From Pragia fontium DSM 5563 = ATCC 49100 (GTDB lineage: Bacteria; Pseudomonadota; Gammaproteobacteria; Enterobacterales; Enterobacteriaceae), in the NCBI RefSeq assembly GCF_900112475.1, contig NZ_FOLW01000007.1:1-64000 (forward strand): DNA of 64,000 nt, given 5' to 3'. Numbering within the stretch: position 1 is the stretch's first letter; every line of letters begins with the position of its first letter. A program made the translations under genes and the position numbers. This document shows positions 29,582 to 39,604 of this stretch, piece after piece. The notes under the pieces were generated by a model. It saw nothing but the letters and a program-made list of their open reading frames with translations, had not been told where the DNA came from and made no database searches.

Positions 29582-29638
29582 ATGAATATGTTAACTTACA
29601 GCTACGCACTCTTTCCTCCAGGCTCAACTGCACATTGA
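29582..29638 (+). CDS. putative mgtC leader peptide with a Pro-Pro-Gly motif
   Basis: An 18-codon ORF reads MNMLTYSYALFPPGSTAH and ends 2 bp before a terminator-like hairpin. It is in frame with a longer, 57-codon frame starting at 29465, and its ATG overlaps the stop of a five-codon frame (TAATG at 29580-29584). No clear Shine-Dalgarno is present, which weakens the call. Phe-Pro-Pro-Gly is the kind of sequence at which ribosomes stall without EF-P. The Salmonella mgtC leader also encodes two short ORFs, one proline-dependent. Translation is unproven. Confidence 0.35.
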   Translation: MNMLTYSYALFPPGSTAH

Positions 29639-29640
29639 TA

Positions 29641-29665
29641 CTCAGTGTTAACTGAGGATATTTTT
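29641..29665 (+). terminator. attenuator-like hairpin in the mgtC leader
   Basis: CTCAGT, GTTA and ACTGAG form a perfect 6-bp hairpin followed by GATATTTTT. It stands about 50 bp before mgtC, inside its leader, so it would act as an attenuator and not as the end of an upstream gene, of which there is none on this strand. Confidence 0.55.
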
Positions 29666-29668
29666 CTG

Positions 29669-29684
29669 TGTGCTAAATAGCACA
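29669..29684 (+). promoter_or_regulatory. second hairpin before mgtC
   Basis: TGTGCTA and TAGCACA form a perfect 7-bp stem with two loop bases, 24 bp before the mgtC Shine-Dalgarno GGAGGGAA. Its role may be to space or expose the ribosome binding site. Confidence 0.4.
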
Positions 29685-29717
29685 TGATTATTCTTCCTGT
29701 ATTTATCGGAGGGAATC

Positions 29718-30416
29718 ATGGCATTGACTCCTCTTGTTTTAAATTTACTGTTCGCTATGGGTTTCGGCGCACTTATCGGTGCCGAGCGCCAATGGCGTCA
29801 GCGTATGGCTGGTTTACGTACTAACGCATTAGTTGCAACCGGTGCAGCGGTATTTATTCTCAGCGCAGCAACAACATCACCGGATAGCCCTGGTCGGATT
29901 GCGGCACAGATTGTTTCCGGCATCGGCTTTCTCGGCGCTGGCGTGATTATGCGTGAAGGGCTGAACATCCGCGGCCTGAATACCGCCGCAACCCTATGGT
30001 GTTCCGCTGGCATTGGTGTGTTATGTGGTTTAAGCCAGTATTGGACGGCAGCCGTCGCTACGCTCGTCATTCTTTGCGCCAATATCCTACTGCGCGAAGC
30101 TGCTCAGCGTATCAATTTACAGCCGCAGCAACATGCAACCGAGTTGGATGTACGTTATAGAGTTCAAATTACCTGTAGCCCGGCAGATGAAATCATGGTC
30201 AGAACCCTGATTTTACAGGCGGTTAACTCTATGAGCATTCGTCTATGCTCGCTTTACAGCGCCGATGTCATTGAGTCCGGCTTATTAAATGTTTGTGCAG
30301 AAATATCGGGCACTCCGGCAGAACAAAAAGATATTGAGAATATCGTTTGCCGTGTCAGCTTAGAGAAAAGCGTTAGTGCGGTTCAATGGCAAATTGTTTC
30401 TGAACAACCTGCTTAA
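29718..30416 (+). CDS. mgtC: MgtC, virulence/low-Mg2+ adaptation membrane protein
   Basis: The 232-residue protein is nearly identical to Salmonella MgtC in its membrane half: ALIGAERQWRQRMAGLRTNALVATG near 18 and GFLGAGVIMREG near 73, with five helices. A soluble ACT-like domain (about 145-230) follows. MgtC promotes survival in low Mg2+ and in macrophages by acting on the F1Fo ATP synthase and other membrane partners. GGAGGGAA gives a strong ribosome binding site. mgtB follows after 236 bp, as in mgtCBR. Confidence 0.95.
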   Translation: MALTPLVLNLLFAMGFGALIGAERQWRQRMAGLRTNALVATGAAVFILSAATTSPDSPGRIAAQIVSGIGFLGAGVIMREGLNIRGLNTAATLWCSAGIGVLCGLSQYWTAAVATLVILCANILLREAAQRINLQPQQHATELDVRYRVQITCSPADEIMVRTLILQAVNSMSIRLCSLYSADVIESGLLNVCAEISGTPAEQKDIENIVCRVSLEKSVSAVQWQIVSEQPA

Positions 30417-30427
30417 CCATAATTAAA

Positions 30428-30465
30428 ATCCGATCTTATCGTTAATAGTAAATATAAGATCGGAT
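30428..30465 (+). promoter_or_regulatory. 12-bp hairpin between mgtC and the proline-rich ORF
   Basis: ATCCGATCTTAT and ATAAGATCGGAT (30428-30439, 30454-30465) form a perfect stem with a 14-nt loop. No T run follows, so it is more likely an mRNA stability or processing element, or part of the mgtB leader, than a terminator. Confidence 0.5.
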
Positions 30466-30490
30466 ATAACTCGTTGAATAAGGAGTATCT

Positions 30491-30523
30491 ATGTCAGAAC
30501 CACCGGAGAAACCTCCACCTTAA
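30491..30523 (+). CDS. proline-rich leader peptide before mgtB
   Basis: A ten-codon ORF reads MSEPPEKPPP and stops with TAA. AAGGAG stands 6 nt before the ATG, the best ribosome binding site of the mgt region. Five of ten residues are Pro, in PP and PPP runs, and two are acidic; such N-termini are known to stall or destabilise ribosomes at low Mg2+, as for the MgtL peptide of the mgtA leader. It lies 75 bp after mgtC and 130 bp before mgtB, so it could make mgtB expression sensitive to Mg2+, proline tRNA charging or EF-P. The role is inference; the ORF and its ribosome binding site are visible. Confidence 0.6.
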   Translation: MSEPPEKPPP

Positions 30524-30652
30524 TTTATCTGGGCTATATCCACGTATTTCCCTGATAAAAAAATAACTCATCGCAACGAATTTTCACCTTATTTATTAAG
30601 GCGGGATTCCTACGCTTAAAATATAGAAAAGTTGTATATAGAGATACGTGCT

Positions 30653-33373
30653 ATGAAATATATAAACAACAATAATAACCATAAAAAAATGCGCCTTAAT
30701 GAAAAAAATAAGGCCCCTTTTATTATTGAAAGAGAAGCTAAAAATAATCTGGAAAGAACCCTGTCAAACCTGATGACTAACCGACAAGGGCTGGACGAAG
30801 ATGAAGTCAAAGACCGTCAGGAACTTCATGGTAAAAATCAGGTCGTTCATGAAAAAGCGCCAGCCGCTATCATTCAACTGATTCAGGCATTTAATAACCC
30901 GTTTATTTTTATCCTGCTGATTCTGGCCGCCATCAGTTTCTATACTGACTATTGGATGCCCATGAAACAGGGTGAAGAAACAGAACTGACCGGTGTGACT
31001 ATCATTGTTGTGATGGTATTACTCAGTGCTCTTCTGCGCTTTTGGCAGGAATTCCGTACTAACAAAGCGGCGGAATCCCTGAAATCGATGGTTCGCACCA
31101 CCGCGACAGTTTTACGACGCAAACAAGATTTCTCTCAGCCAGAGAAACACGAAATTGATATTCAGCAGCTGGTGCCAGGCGATATCATTTTTCTCTCTGC
31201 GGGCGATATGGTGCCTGCTGACGTCAAAATTATTGAATCCAGAGATCTCTATATTAGCCAAGCGGTGTTAACCGGTGAATCATTACCGATTGAAAAGTAT
31301 GACACCCTTGGTGACGTGATTCTGAAATCCAATGACACCGTTAAGCCTAATACGAATACCGATGATTTACTGGCAATGCAGAATATCTGTCTGATGGGGA
31401 CTAACGTTACCAGCGGAACAGCGACTGCAGTGGTGGTGGCTACGGGTGCTCAAACCTATTTTGGTTCACTGGCTAAATCTATCGTGGGTAGCCGAACTCA
31501 AACCTCTTTTGACCGTGGAGTAAATAGCGTTAGCTGGCTATTAATTCGTTTTATGCTGGTTATGGTACCGATTGTATTGTTAATCAATGGGTTTACCAAA
31601 GGTGATTGGGGTGAAGCCGCACTATTTGCGCTAGCCGTTGCCGTTGGCCTAACGCCAGAAATGTTGCCGATGATTGTCAGCGCTAATCTGGCTAAAGGCG
31701 CTATCGCCATGTCTCGCCGTAAAGTTGTGGTTAAAAGACTAAACGCAATTCAGAACTTTGGCGCGATGAATATCCTGTGTACGGATAAAACCGGTACCTT
31801 GACGCAGGATCGCATTATTCTGGAACAGCATCTTGATGTTAACGGACAGAATAAGAGTGAAATCCTTAATCTGGCATGGTTAAACAGTTTTCATCAGGAT
31901 GGTATGAAAAACCTGATGGATCGGGCGATTATTCATTTCGCTGAGGGAAAACCGGAAATTGACGCCATGCGGCGCTACAGAAAAGTGGACGAAATCCCTT
32001 TTGATTTCGTACGCCGTCGTTTATCTATTGTGGTGCAAGATGAAAAACAGCACCAACTGCTGATTTGCAAAGGCGCGGTTGAAGAAATGCTCTCCGTCTG
32101 TAGCCATATAGAAAAGAACGGCGCTATCCTCCCTTTAGATTCGGCTGGCCGTCAGGCCTTACTGGAACAGGCCAATGGTTATAATCTGCAGGGATTTCGC
32201 GTACTGATTCTCGCCGTGCGTGAACTTTCCACCGCAGAACATCGTACCCAGTTCAGCGCGAGTGATGAACACGATCTGATCCTCAAAGGATTTCTGACCT
32301 TCCTTGATCCACCGAAAGAGAGTGCCGCTAAAGCCATTGCCGCATTACGTGAAAACGGCGTAGTGGTTAAAGTTTTGACTGGTGATAACCCAATAATTAC
32401 CAGTAAAATTTGCCGAGATGTTGGGCTTGAGCCAGGTATCCCGCTATTGGGTAACGAAGTTGAACTATTCAGCGATGAAGCCTTAGCAACCGAGGCCGAA
32501 CAACGCACAATATTTGCCAAACTGTCCCCATTACAAAAGTCACGTATTCTGCGAGTCTTACAGTCCAAAGGACACACCGTTGGCTTCCTCGGTGATGGTA
32601 TTAACGACGCGCCAGCGTTAAGAGATGCAGACGTAGGTATTTCTGTTGATACCGGAACCGACATTGCTAAAGAGTCATCAGATATTATTCTATTAGAAAA
32701 AGATCTGATGGTATTGGAGGCCGGCGTTATTAAAGGACGTGAAACTTTCGGTAATATCATTAAATACCTGAGCATGACCGCCAGTTCCAACTTCGGCAAT
32801 GTATTCTCCGTGTTGGTTGCCAGCGCATTTATTCCATTTTTACCGATGTTAGCGATTCATTTGCTGATTCAAAACCTGATGTATGACATTTCTCAACTGT
32901 CATTACCATGGGACAAGATGGACAAAGAGTTCTTACGCCAACCGCGTAAATGGGATGCTAAAAACATCGGCCGCTTTATGATCTGGGTTGGGCCAACGTC
33001 ATCCATCTTTGATATTACAACCTTTGCTTTGATGTGGTTCGTATTCTCAGCGAATAGCGTAGACCAGCAATCCTTATTCCAGTCAGGCTGGTTTATTGAA
33101 GGATTGCTATCACAAACGCTGGTGGTACATATGCTACGCACCCAGAAGATTCCATTTATTCAAAGCCGGGCAGCGCTCCCGGTTATGCTAATGACCGGTT
33201 TGGTTATGGCTATTGGTATCTATATCCCCTTCTCTCCACTTGGTCATGTCGTCGGACTGCAACCGCTACCGTGGTCATATTTCCCATGGTTGGTAGGGAC
33301 ATTGTTTAGCTACTGCGTTGTGGCACAAATGATGAAACGCTTCTATATCCGCCGCTTTGGTCGCTGGTTCTGA
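30653..33373 (+). CDS. mgtB: MgtB, Mg2+-importing P-type ATPase
   Basis: The protein (906 residues from this ATG) matches Salmonella MgtB more closely than MgtA, for example through NNPFIFILLILAAISFYTDYW and SVSWLLIRFMLVM. P-type hallmarks are visible: TGES near 207, the phosphorylated Asp in DKTGTLTQD near 383, and GDGINDAPALRDADVG near 655. Ten helices are expected. It imports Mg2+ across the inner membrane at low Mg2+. The ATG has only a weak GAG upstream; a TTG seven codons earlier is less likely. A 9-bp hairpin follows the stop. Confidence 0.95.
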   Translation: MKYINNNNNHKKMRLNEKNKAPFIIEREAKNNLERTLSNLMTNRQGLDEDEVKDRQELHGKNQVVHEKAPAAIIQLIQAFNNPFIFILLILAAISFYTDYWMPMKQGEETELTGVTIIVVMVLLSALLRFWQEFRTNKAAESLKSMVRTTATVLRRKQDFSQPEKHEIDIQQLVPGDIIFLSAGDMVPADVKIIESRDLYISQAVLTGESLPIEKYDTLGDVILKSNDTVKPNTNTDDLLAMQNICLMGTNVTSGTATAVVVATGAQTYFGSLAKSIVGSRTQTSFDRGVNSVSWLLIRFMLVMVPIVLLINGFTKGDWGEAALFALAVAVGLTPEMLPMIVSANLAKGAIAMSRRKVVVKRLNAIQNFGAMNILCTDKTGTLTQDRIILEQHLDVNGQNKSEILNLAWLNSFHQDGMKNLMDRAIIHFAEGKPEIDAMRRYRKVDEIPFDFVRRRLSIVVQDEKQHQLLICKGAVEEMLSVCSHIEKNGAILPLDSAGRQALLEQANGYNLQGFRVLILAVRELSTAEHRTQFSASDEHDLILKGFLTFLDPPKESAAKAIAALRENGVVVKVLTGDNPIITSKICRDVGLEPGIPLLGNEVELFSDEALATEAEQRTIFAKLSPLQKSRILRVLQSKGHTVGFLGDGINDAPALRDADVGISVDTGTDIAKESSDIILLEKDLMVLEAGVIKGRETFGNIIKYLSMTASSNFGNVFSVLVASAFIPFLPMLAIHLLIQNLMYDISQLSLPWDKMDKEFLRQPRKWDAKNIGRFMIWVGPTSSIFDITTFALMWFVFSANSVDQQSLFQSGWFIEGLLSQTLVVHMLRTQKIPFIQSRAALPVMLMTGLVMAIGIYIPFSPLGHVVGLQPLPWSYFPWLVGTLFSYCVVAQMMKRFYIRRFGRWF

Positions 33374-33385
33374 TAGTAACCACTC

Positions 33386-33409
33386 ATATCCCGCCACTGC
33401 GCGGGATAT
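33386..33409. repeat. hairpin after mgtB
   Basis: ATATCCCGC and GCGGGATAT form a 9-bp stem with a 6-nt loop, 13 bp beyond mgtB. There is no T run, so it resembles an intercistronic stabilising hairpin before the next small ORF. Confidence 0.5.
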
Positions 33410-33465
33410 AACGCCAGATAAAAGAAAGAACACCGGCGCCATTCCAAATAGGCGGGAGGCAGAAA

Positions 33466-33696
33466 ATGAGAAATATCGATTATTCTTTCATTGAGGCACT
33501 GCGCATGCGTTTAACAATATGGTCTGCGCATATTCTGATGCGCTGTACCCTCTATGGTTATCATCTACGATTACTTAGCTCGAAGCAGGCAATCAATAAC
33601 GTCGCTTACTCGACCCATTTGGTTAGACAGGCGCTGATTCAACTAAAATTAAGAAGAGAAAAGAGAAAGTTAAAGGGCAAGCGAACTTCACAATAG
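33466..33696 (+). CDS. small basic protein of unknown function downstream of mgtB
   Basis: I do not recognise this 76-residue protein. It is strongly basic, with a C-terminal tail of alternating Lys and Arg (RREKRKLKGKR), and has no clear membrane helix. GGGAGG lies 8 nt before the ATG, and a terminator follows 18 bp after the stop, both supporting a real gene. It occupies the place of mgtR in Salmonella but is not MgtR-like: it is longer and not a single hydrophobic helix. Confidence 0.5.
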   Translation: MRNIDYSFIEALRMRLTIWSAHILMRCTLYGYHLRLLSSKQAINNVAYSTHLVRQALIQLKLRREKRKLKGKRTSQ

Positions 33697-33714
33697 CAAG
33701 TTCCCAGACGCAAA

Positions 33715-33738
33715 AAAGCCGACGATTAAGTCGGCTTT
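33715..33738 (+). terminator. terminator after the small ORF
   Basis: AAAGCCGAC and GTCGGCTTT form a 9-bp stem with a GATTAA loop followed by CTTTAATTT. A-rich sequence on the left could also let it serve the tRNA-Ala transcript on the minus strand, 9 bp away. Confidence 0.8.
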
Positions 33739-33746
33739 CTTTAATT

Positions 33747-33822
<76 letters not shown>

Positions 33823-33971
33823 AAAATCACACGATGTATATCTGGTAACAACATCGTTAAGACGGGCGCATAATATGAAATATAGGCGAGGTCTGTCAAT
33901 CAGTAATTCACATAAATAAACTGAATGCTGAAAAAGAGAACAAACCGGTAGATTTATACGCCACAAAACAT

Positions 33972-34001
33972 AAAAACCGGGCTTTTTACCACCCGGTTTT
34001 T
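33972..34001 (-). terminator. gltX terminator
   Basis: AAAAACCGGG and CCCGGTTTTT form a 10-bp stem with a 10-nt loop, 30 bp beyond the gltX stop; on the minus strand it ends in a T run. Confidence 0.88.
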
Positions 34002-34030
34002 ATTAAGTACTTCTCAACGAGCTGTCATTA

Positions 34031-35446
34031 TTATTGTTGGGCTTCACGCTCAGCAATAAAAGCTAATGCACGATCGATACGAGTCAAACTACGCGTTTGA
34101 CCAATTGCGTGTACCGTTGCATCGACTCCTGGAGATTGACCACAGCCAGTCACGGCAACGCGAAGTGGCATACCCACTTTACCCATCCCGACTTCCAGCT
34201 CTGTCGCCGTATTCTCAATGGCCTGATGAACGTTTTCCAGCGTCCAATCACTGATAGCACTTAATTTAGTACGAACCAGCTCCAACGGCTCTTTAGCAAC
34301 CGGACGTAAATGTTTTTTCGCCGCATCTGCATCGAACTCATCGAACTCTTCATAAAAATAACGGCAAGACTGCGCCATCTCTTTTAACGTCTTACAGCGC
34401 TCGCCCAGCAGTTTCACAATTTCAACCAGCTGAGGACCATTCTGAGTGTTAAAACCCTGCTCATGAATATGCCACGACAAATGAACAGCAACATACTCTG
34501 GCGGTAAATGATTAATATAATGATGGTTCAGCCACTGTAACTTTTCGGTATTAAAAGCACTGGCCGACTTGCTCACCGCATCCAGAGTGAAAAGTTGCTT
34601 CATGTCATCAATGCTGAAAATTTCCTGATCGCCATGAGACCAACCCAAGCGAACCAGATAGTTCAATAAAGCTTCAGGTAAATAACCGGCATCGCGATAT
34701 TGCATAACGCTGGCTGCGCCATTGCGTTTGGATAATTTCTGTCCATCATCCCCGAGAATCATCGAAACGTGAGCATATTCAGGAACCGGCGCGCCCAAAG
34801 CTTTCAGGATATTAATCTGACGTGGGGTATTATTGATATGATCTTCACCGCGTATTACATGGGTAATTTCCATATCCCAATCATCAATCACTACGCAGAA
34901 GTTATAGGTCGGTGAACCATCAGTACGACGAATAATCAAATCATCCAGTTCCTGATTAGCAATTTCAATCGGGCCACGGATTTGATCGTTAAAAATAACT
35001 GAACCGTCTAATGGATTGCGGAAACGCACTACGTGTGGCTCATCAGCACTATGTGAACATTGACTATCGCGGCAATGGCCGTCATAACGCGCTTTTTCAC
35101 CCCGCGCCATTTGCTCTTCACGTAACGTTTCCAAACGCTCTTTGGAACAATAACATTTATACGCCGTTCCAGCCGTTAGCATTTCATCAATCACAGAGTT
35201 ATAACGATCAAAACGCTTAGTCTGAAAATATGGACCTTCATCCCAGTCAATATTCAACCAGTTCATACCATCCATAATGGCATCAATCGCTTTCTGGGTT
35301 GAACGTTCAAGATCGGTGTCTTCAATACGTAAAACAAACTCACCGCCAAAGTGACGGGCAAAAAGCCAGGAATAAAGCGCTGTACGAGCACCACCTACAT
35401 GTAGATCGCCCGTTGGACTTGGAGCAAAACGTGTTTTTATTTTCAT
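34031..35446 (-). CDS. gltX: GltX, glutamyl-tRNA synthetase
   Basis: From this ATG the protein has 471 residues, the same as E. coli GltX. The class I signatures are [11 protein letters not shown] near 9 (HIGH region) and KLSKR near 237 (KMSKS region). The zinc-binding segment CYCSKE...CRDSQCSH lies near 98-127. It charges tRNA-Glu. Another ATG two codons upstream is possible. It is divergent from the tRNA-Val/Lys cluster, as in E. coli. Confidence 0.98.
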   Translation of the reverse strand: MKIKTRFAPSPTGDLHVGGARTALYSWLFARHFGGEFVLRIEDTDLERSTQKAIDAIMDGMNWLNIDWDEGPYFQTKRFDRYNSVIDEMLTAGTAYKCYCSKERLETLREEQMARGEKARYDGHCRDSQCSHSADEPHVVRFRNPLDGSVIFNDQIRGPIEIANQELDDLIIRRTDGSPTYNFCVVIDDWDMEITHVIRGEDHINNTPRQINILKALGAPVPEYAHVSMILGDDGQKLSKRNGAASVMQYRDAGYLPEALLNYLVRLGWSHGDQEIFSIDDMKQLFTLDAVSKSASAFNTEKLQWLNHHYINHLPPEYVAVHLSWHIHEQGFNTQNGPQLVEIVKLLGERCKTLKEMAQSCRYFYEEFDEFDADAAKKHLRPVAKEPLELVRTKLSAISDWTLENVHQAIENTATELEVGMGKVGMPLRVAVTGCGQSPGVDATVHAIGQTRSLTRIDRALAFIAEREAQQ

Positions 35447-35648
35447 GGACATTGAGCGTTAGCCTTGTTGCAGGATTTAGTCAGCAAATATCAATTTCAT
35501 ATCTGTCTTTCGCAATTAGTGGCGCACATTCTATCATCCCGGACTGAATCCTCAATGTTCTGAGCGCTATCAAAAGCGATATAATATGAAAAAATCGATG
35601 CCGACTGTCTAAATTTACGACGAACAGTACGTTTCATTGAAAAAATCA

Positions 35649-35676
35649 TTGACTCAATTAGTCTGTTCCCTATAAT
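35649..35676 (+). promoter_or_regulatory. promoter of the tRNA-Val/Lys cluster
   Basis: TTGACT, a 16-bp spacer and a perfect TATAAT precede the first tRNA-Val by 17 bp. The discriminator is GC-containing, as usual for stringently controlled stable RNA. Confidence 0.85.
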
Positions 35677-35693
35677 GCACCTCCACACGAGAA

Positions 35694-35769
35694 GGGTGAT
35701 TAGCTCAGTTGGTAGAGCACCTCCTTTACACGGAGGGGGTCGGCGGTTCGAGCCCGTCATCACCCACCA
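35694..35769 (+). tRNA. tRNA-Val (UAC)
   Basis: A 76-nt cloverleaf has anticodon TAC in CCTTTACACGG, with T arm GGTTCGAGCC and encoded CCA. It is identical over its full length to the copy at 35808. It corresponds to the valU/X/Y genes beside gltX in E. coli, where there are three copies. Confidence 0.97.
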
Positions 35770-35807
35770 TTTCTTGTGATGTGCAGTAAAAGTAGAGTAT
35801 AAAGTTT

Positions 35808-35883
35808 GGGTGATTAGCTCAGTTGGTAGAGCACCTCCTTTACACGGAGGGGGTCGGCGGTTCGAGCCCGTCATCACCCACCA
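35808..35883 (+). tRNA. tRNA-Val (UAC), second copy
   Basis: This is the second identical tRNA-Val gene, 38 bp after the first, with anticodon TAC and encoded CCA. It is probably in one transcript with the first copy and tRNA-Lys. Confidence 0.97.
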
Positions 35884-35889
35884 TATATT

Positions 35890-35965
35890 GGGTCGTTAGC
35901 TCAGTCGGTAGAGCAGTTGACTTTTAATCAATTGGTCGCAGGTTCGAATCCTGCACGACCCACCA
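35890..35965 (+). tRNA. tRNA-Lys (UUU)
   Basis: A 76-nt cloverleaf has anticodon TTT in TGACTTTTAATCA, T arm GGTTCGAATC and encoded CCA. It follows the second tRNA-Val by 6 bp, like lysV in E. coli. Confidence 0.97.
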
Positions 35966-36034
35966 ATTTAAAGCGTAGTTTGAAAGATTAAATTATGCTG
36001 GATGAGAACCTAAAGGTTCAAGTCGAATATTAAG

Positions 36035-36055
36035 AGCGCATAAGGCGCTTTTTTT
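36035..36055 (+). terminator. terminator after tRNA-Lys
   Basis: AGCGC, ATAAG and GCGCT form a short GC hairpin followed by seven T. A second small hairpin, AACC-TAAA-GGTT, lies at 36007-36018. It stands only 16 bp before tRNA-Leu. Confidence 0.75.
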
Positions 36056-36071
36056 ATAGCAGTATCGTCAT

Positions 36072-36158
36072 GCCCGGGTGGTGGAATCGGTAGACACAAG
36101 GGATTTAAAATCCCTCGGCGGCAACGCCGTGCGAGTTCAAGTCTCGCCCCGGGCACCA
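36072..36158 (+). tRNA. tRNA-Leu (UAA)
   Basis: An 87-nt class II tRNA with a long variable arm, anticodon TAA in GGGATTTAAAATCCC, and encoded CCA. It resembles E. coli leuZ. It follows the terminator of the Val/Lys cluster, so it may depend on read-through or an unrecognised promoter. Confidence 0.96.
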
Positions 36159-36338
36159 TTTCTAATTATTCTTATCTTCCTCAGTTCCCTTTAATACCAA
36201 TTCCTGTACTTTCTCTCTATAGACAATTTTCTATTGTTTCTATGACGCCTTGCTCTGACTAAAGCAAAAACACGTTAATGACAAAAAAACACGACAACAT
36301 CTGTAACGCATACGTCTGAAAGCAGCTAAATGAGCAGC

Positions 36339-36384
36339 AGCCTCTTCCTTGTACTCATTTTCTCGGGAGTACAGAAAAGAGGCT
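36339..36384. repeat. long imperfect hairpin downstream of ypeB
   Basis: AGCCTCTT and AAGAGGCT form the outer stem, and TGTACTC and GAGTACA the inner stem, separated by small internal loops. It lies just past the ypeB stop (minus strand) and has no clear T run. It could be the end structure of the ligA-ypeB mRNA. Confidence 0.55.
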
Positions 36385-36389
36385 TCAAC

Positions 36390-36608
36390 TTATCTGGTAC
36401 CTTTTAGAGGCCTAATCACACTATCCAATCCCTCTATCTTAAGGGCTAAAGTCAACTCCATAAGTTGCCCCAAAGCACCCGCAGGAAATCCCTTTTTCGC
36501 AAACCAGAGCAAATACTCATCAGGTAAATCTACCAACATTCGCCCTTTGTATTTACCAAAGGGCATTGGCGTATTGGCAATTTGAATCAAATGTTCTTTT
36601 TCTAGCAT
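36390..36608 (-). CDS. ypeB: YpeB, DUF3820 family protein
   Basis: The 72-residue protein matches E. coli YpeB, with IANTPMPFGKYKGRMLVDLPDEYLLWF near 10-36. DUF3820 proteins have no established function; some are linked to nucleic-acid exonucleases. It follows ligA by 3 bp, so it is co-transcribed, as in E. coli. Confidence 0.9.
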   Translation of the reverse strand: MLEKEHLIQIANTPMPFGKYKGRMLVDLPDEYLLWFAKKGFPAGALGQLMELTLALKIEGLDSVIRPLKGTR

Positions 36609-36611
36609 CCG

Positions 36612-38636
<2,025 letters not shown>

Positions 38637-38652
38637 TCACCGATAATGATAA

Positions 38653-38677
38653 AAAACCCCCGACAAGCGGAGGTTTT
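38653..38677 (-). terminator. hairpin between zipA and ligA
   Basis: AAAACCCCCG and CGGAGGTTTT pair with one mismatch; on the minus strand it ends GGGGGTTTTTTA. It would terminate or reduce zipA transcription before ligA. Confidence 0.7.
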
Positions 38678-38719
38678 ATTGAATAAATAGGTAATTAAAT
38701 TACACCTTGGCTAATACAG

Positions 38720-39604
38720 CTACTTGGCCGTATTTTCGATAACTTCTCTGATTTGAGCCTTATAGGTCTCTAACTTCTGTGGCGTAATCATATGACGCGC
38801 TTCATCAAGTACCACACCACCGACATCATCAGCAATACGCTGGGCTGATTGCAGCATCAGTTTAAAGTTCTGATGTGCATCACCGTAGGACGGCACCATC
38901 ATAAACATTGATACGCCTGGCGTAGAGAAATCAGCCATATGTTCCGGATCAAAGTAACCCGGCTTGACCATATTTGCCAGACTAAATAACACCGGACCGC
39001 TACCTGCTGGATCGACATGGCGGTGAAATATTCCCATCGCGCCAAATTTAAATCCTGCATGAAGAATACTTTGCAGTAGCGGCTCACCTGCAATACTGCC
39101 GCCGTTAAGCGCTGAAACGTGCAGAACAATCACCAACTCTTTTAACTTATCCGTTACCTGAGCTTTGGTTTCCTGCTGTACATTTTCAGGAACAGGAATA
39201 ATTTCAGATTCAACTGGGGCAGACTTAACCGGTTCTTCAACTAAAACATCGTCGAAAGACATCTGGACGGGAGAAACCTCCTCCTGATGGTCATTAACTA
39301 ACGGTTGCTTCTCCATTTCATCATGAACAATCAAAGGATCAACTGTCGGCTCGACTTCCGGCATAGATAAAGGATCGGATGCCTGAGTTTGTGCGGAGAT
39401 ATGACGTACTCGTACCTCACCAACACCTTCGTCAAGTGACTCAAATGATTGTTCAACTTTCTGCGTTATACTCCGTTTCTTCAACGGCTTATCACGAAAA
39501 ATTGACGAGCGCTCTTTACGACTTGTCCATAAGCCGTGTATTAACAACGCTAAAATGGCTATTGCTCCAACTACTATCAATACTAGACGCAAATTCTGCA
39601 TCAT
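38720..39604 (-). CDS. zipA: ZipA, FtsZ-anchoring cell division protein
   Basis: From this ATG the protein has 294 residues; E. coli ZipA has 328. The N-terminal membrane helix [20 protein letters not shown] and the basic [21 protein letters not shown] are conserved, and the C-terminal FtsZ-binding domain (about 155-294) contains [14 protein letters not shown] and [21 protein letters not shown]. The linker is short and acidic, not Pro/Gln-rich. A longer frame upstream is not conserved. ZipA tethers the Z ring to the membrane. Confidence 0.95.
   Translation of the reverse strand: MMQNLRLVLIVVGAIAILALLIHGLWTSRKERSSIFRDKPLKKRSITQKVEQSFESLDEGVGEVRVRHISAQTQASDPLSMPEVEPTVDPLIVHDEMEKQPLVNDHQEEVSPVQMSFDDVLVEEPVKSAPVESEIIPVPENVQQETKAQVTDKLKELVIVLHVSALNGGSIAGEPLLQSILHAGFKFGAMGIFHRHVDPAGSGPVLFSLANMVKPGYFDPEHMADFSTPGVSMFMMVPSYGDAHQNFKLMLQSAQRIADDVGGVVLDEARHMITPQKLETYKAQIREVIENTAK

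Larger units (their letters stand above)
28973..29717 (+). promoter_or_regulatory. long non-coding region including the putative mgtC mRNA leader
   Basis: The 745 bp hold no ordinary gene. The right half looks like a long structured leader: GGCAAGC and GCTTGCC (29443-29449, 29473-29479 approximately) can pair, a short ORF ends in Phe-Pro-Pro-Gly (29582-29638), a terminator-like hairpin is at 29641-29665, and another hairpin is at 29669-29684. A weak PhoP-box-like sequence (GGTTTA at 29302-29307, poor second half) could mark the promoter. The left 300 bp show nothing I can name. Confidence 0.5.

Noticed and set aside
32179-32799. 206-codon frame on the minus strand inside mgtB
   Set aside because: It lies entirely opposite the conserved P-type ATPase coding sequence, has no family resemblance and no ribosome binding site; it is a codon-bias shadow.
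35497-35877. 126-codon minus-strand frame across the tRNA-Val genes
   Set aside because: Its repeated peptide results from the two identical tRNA genes read antisense; not a protein.
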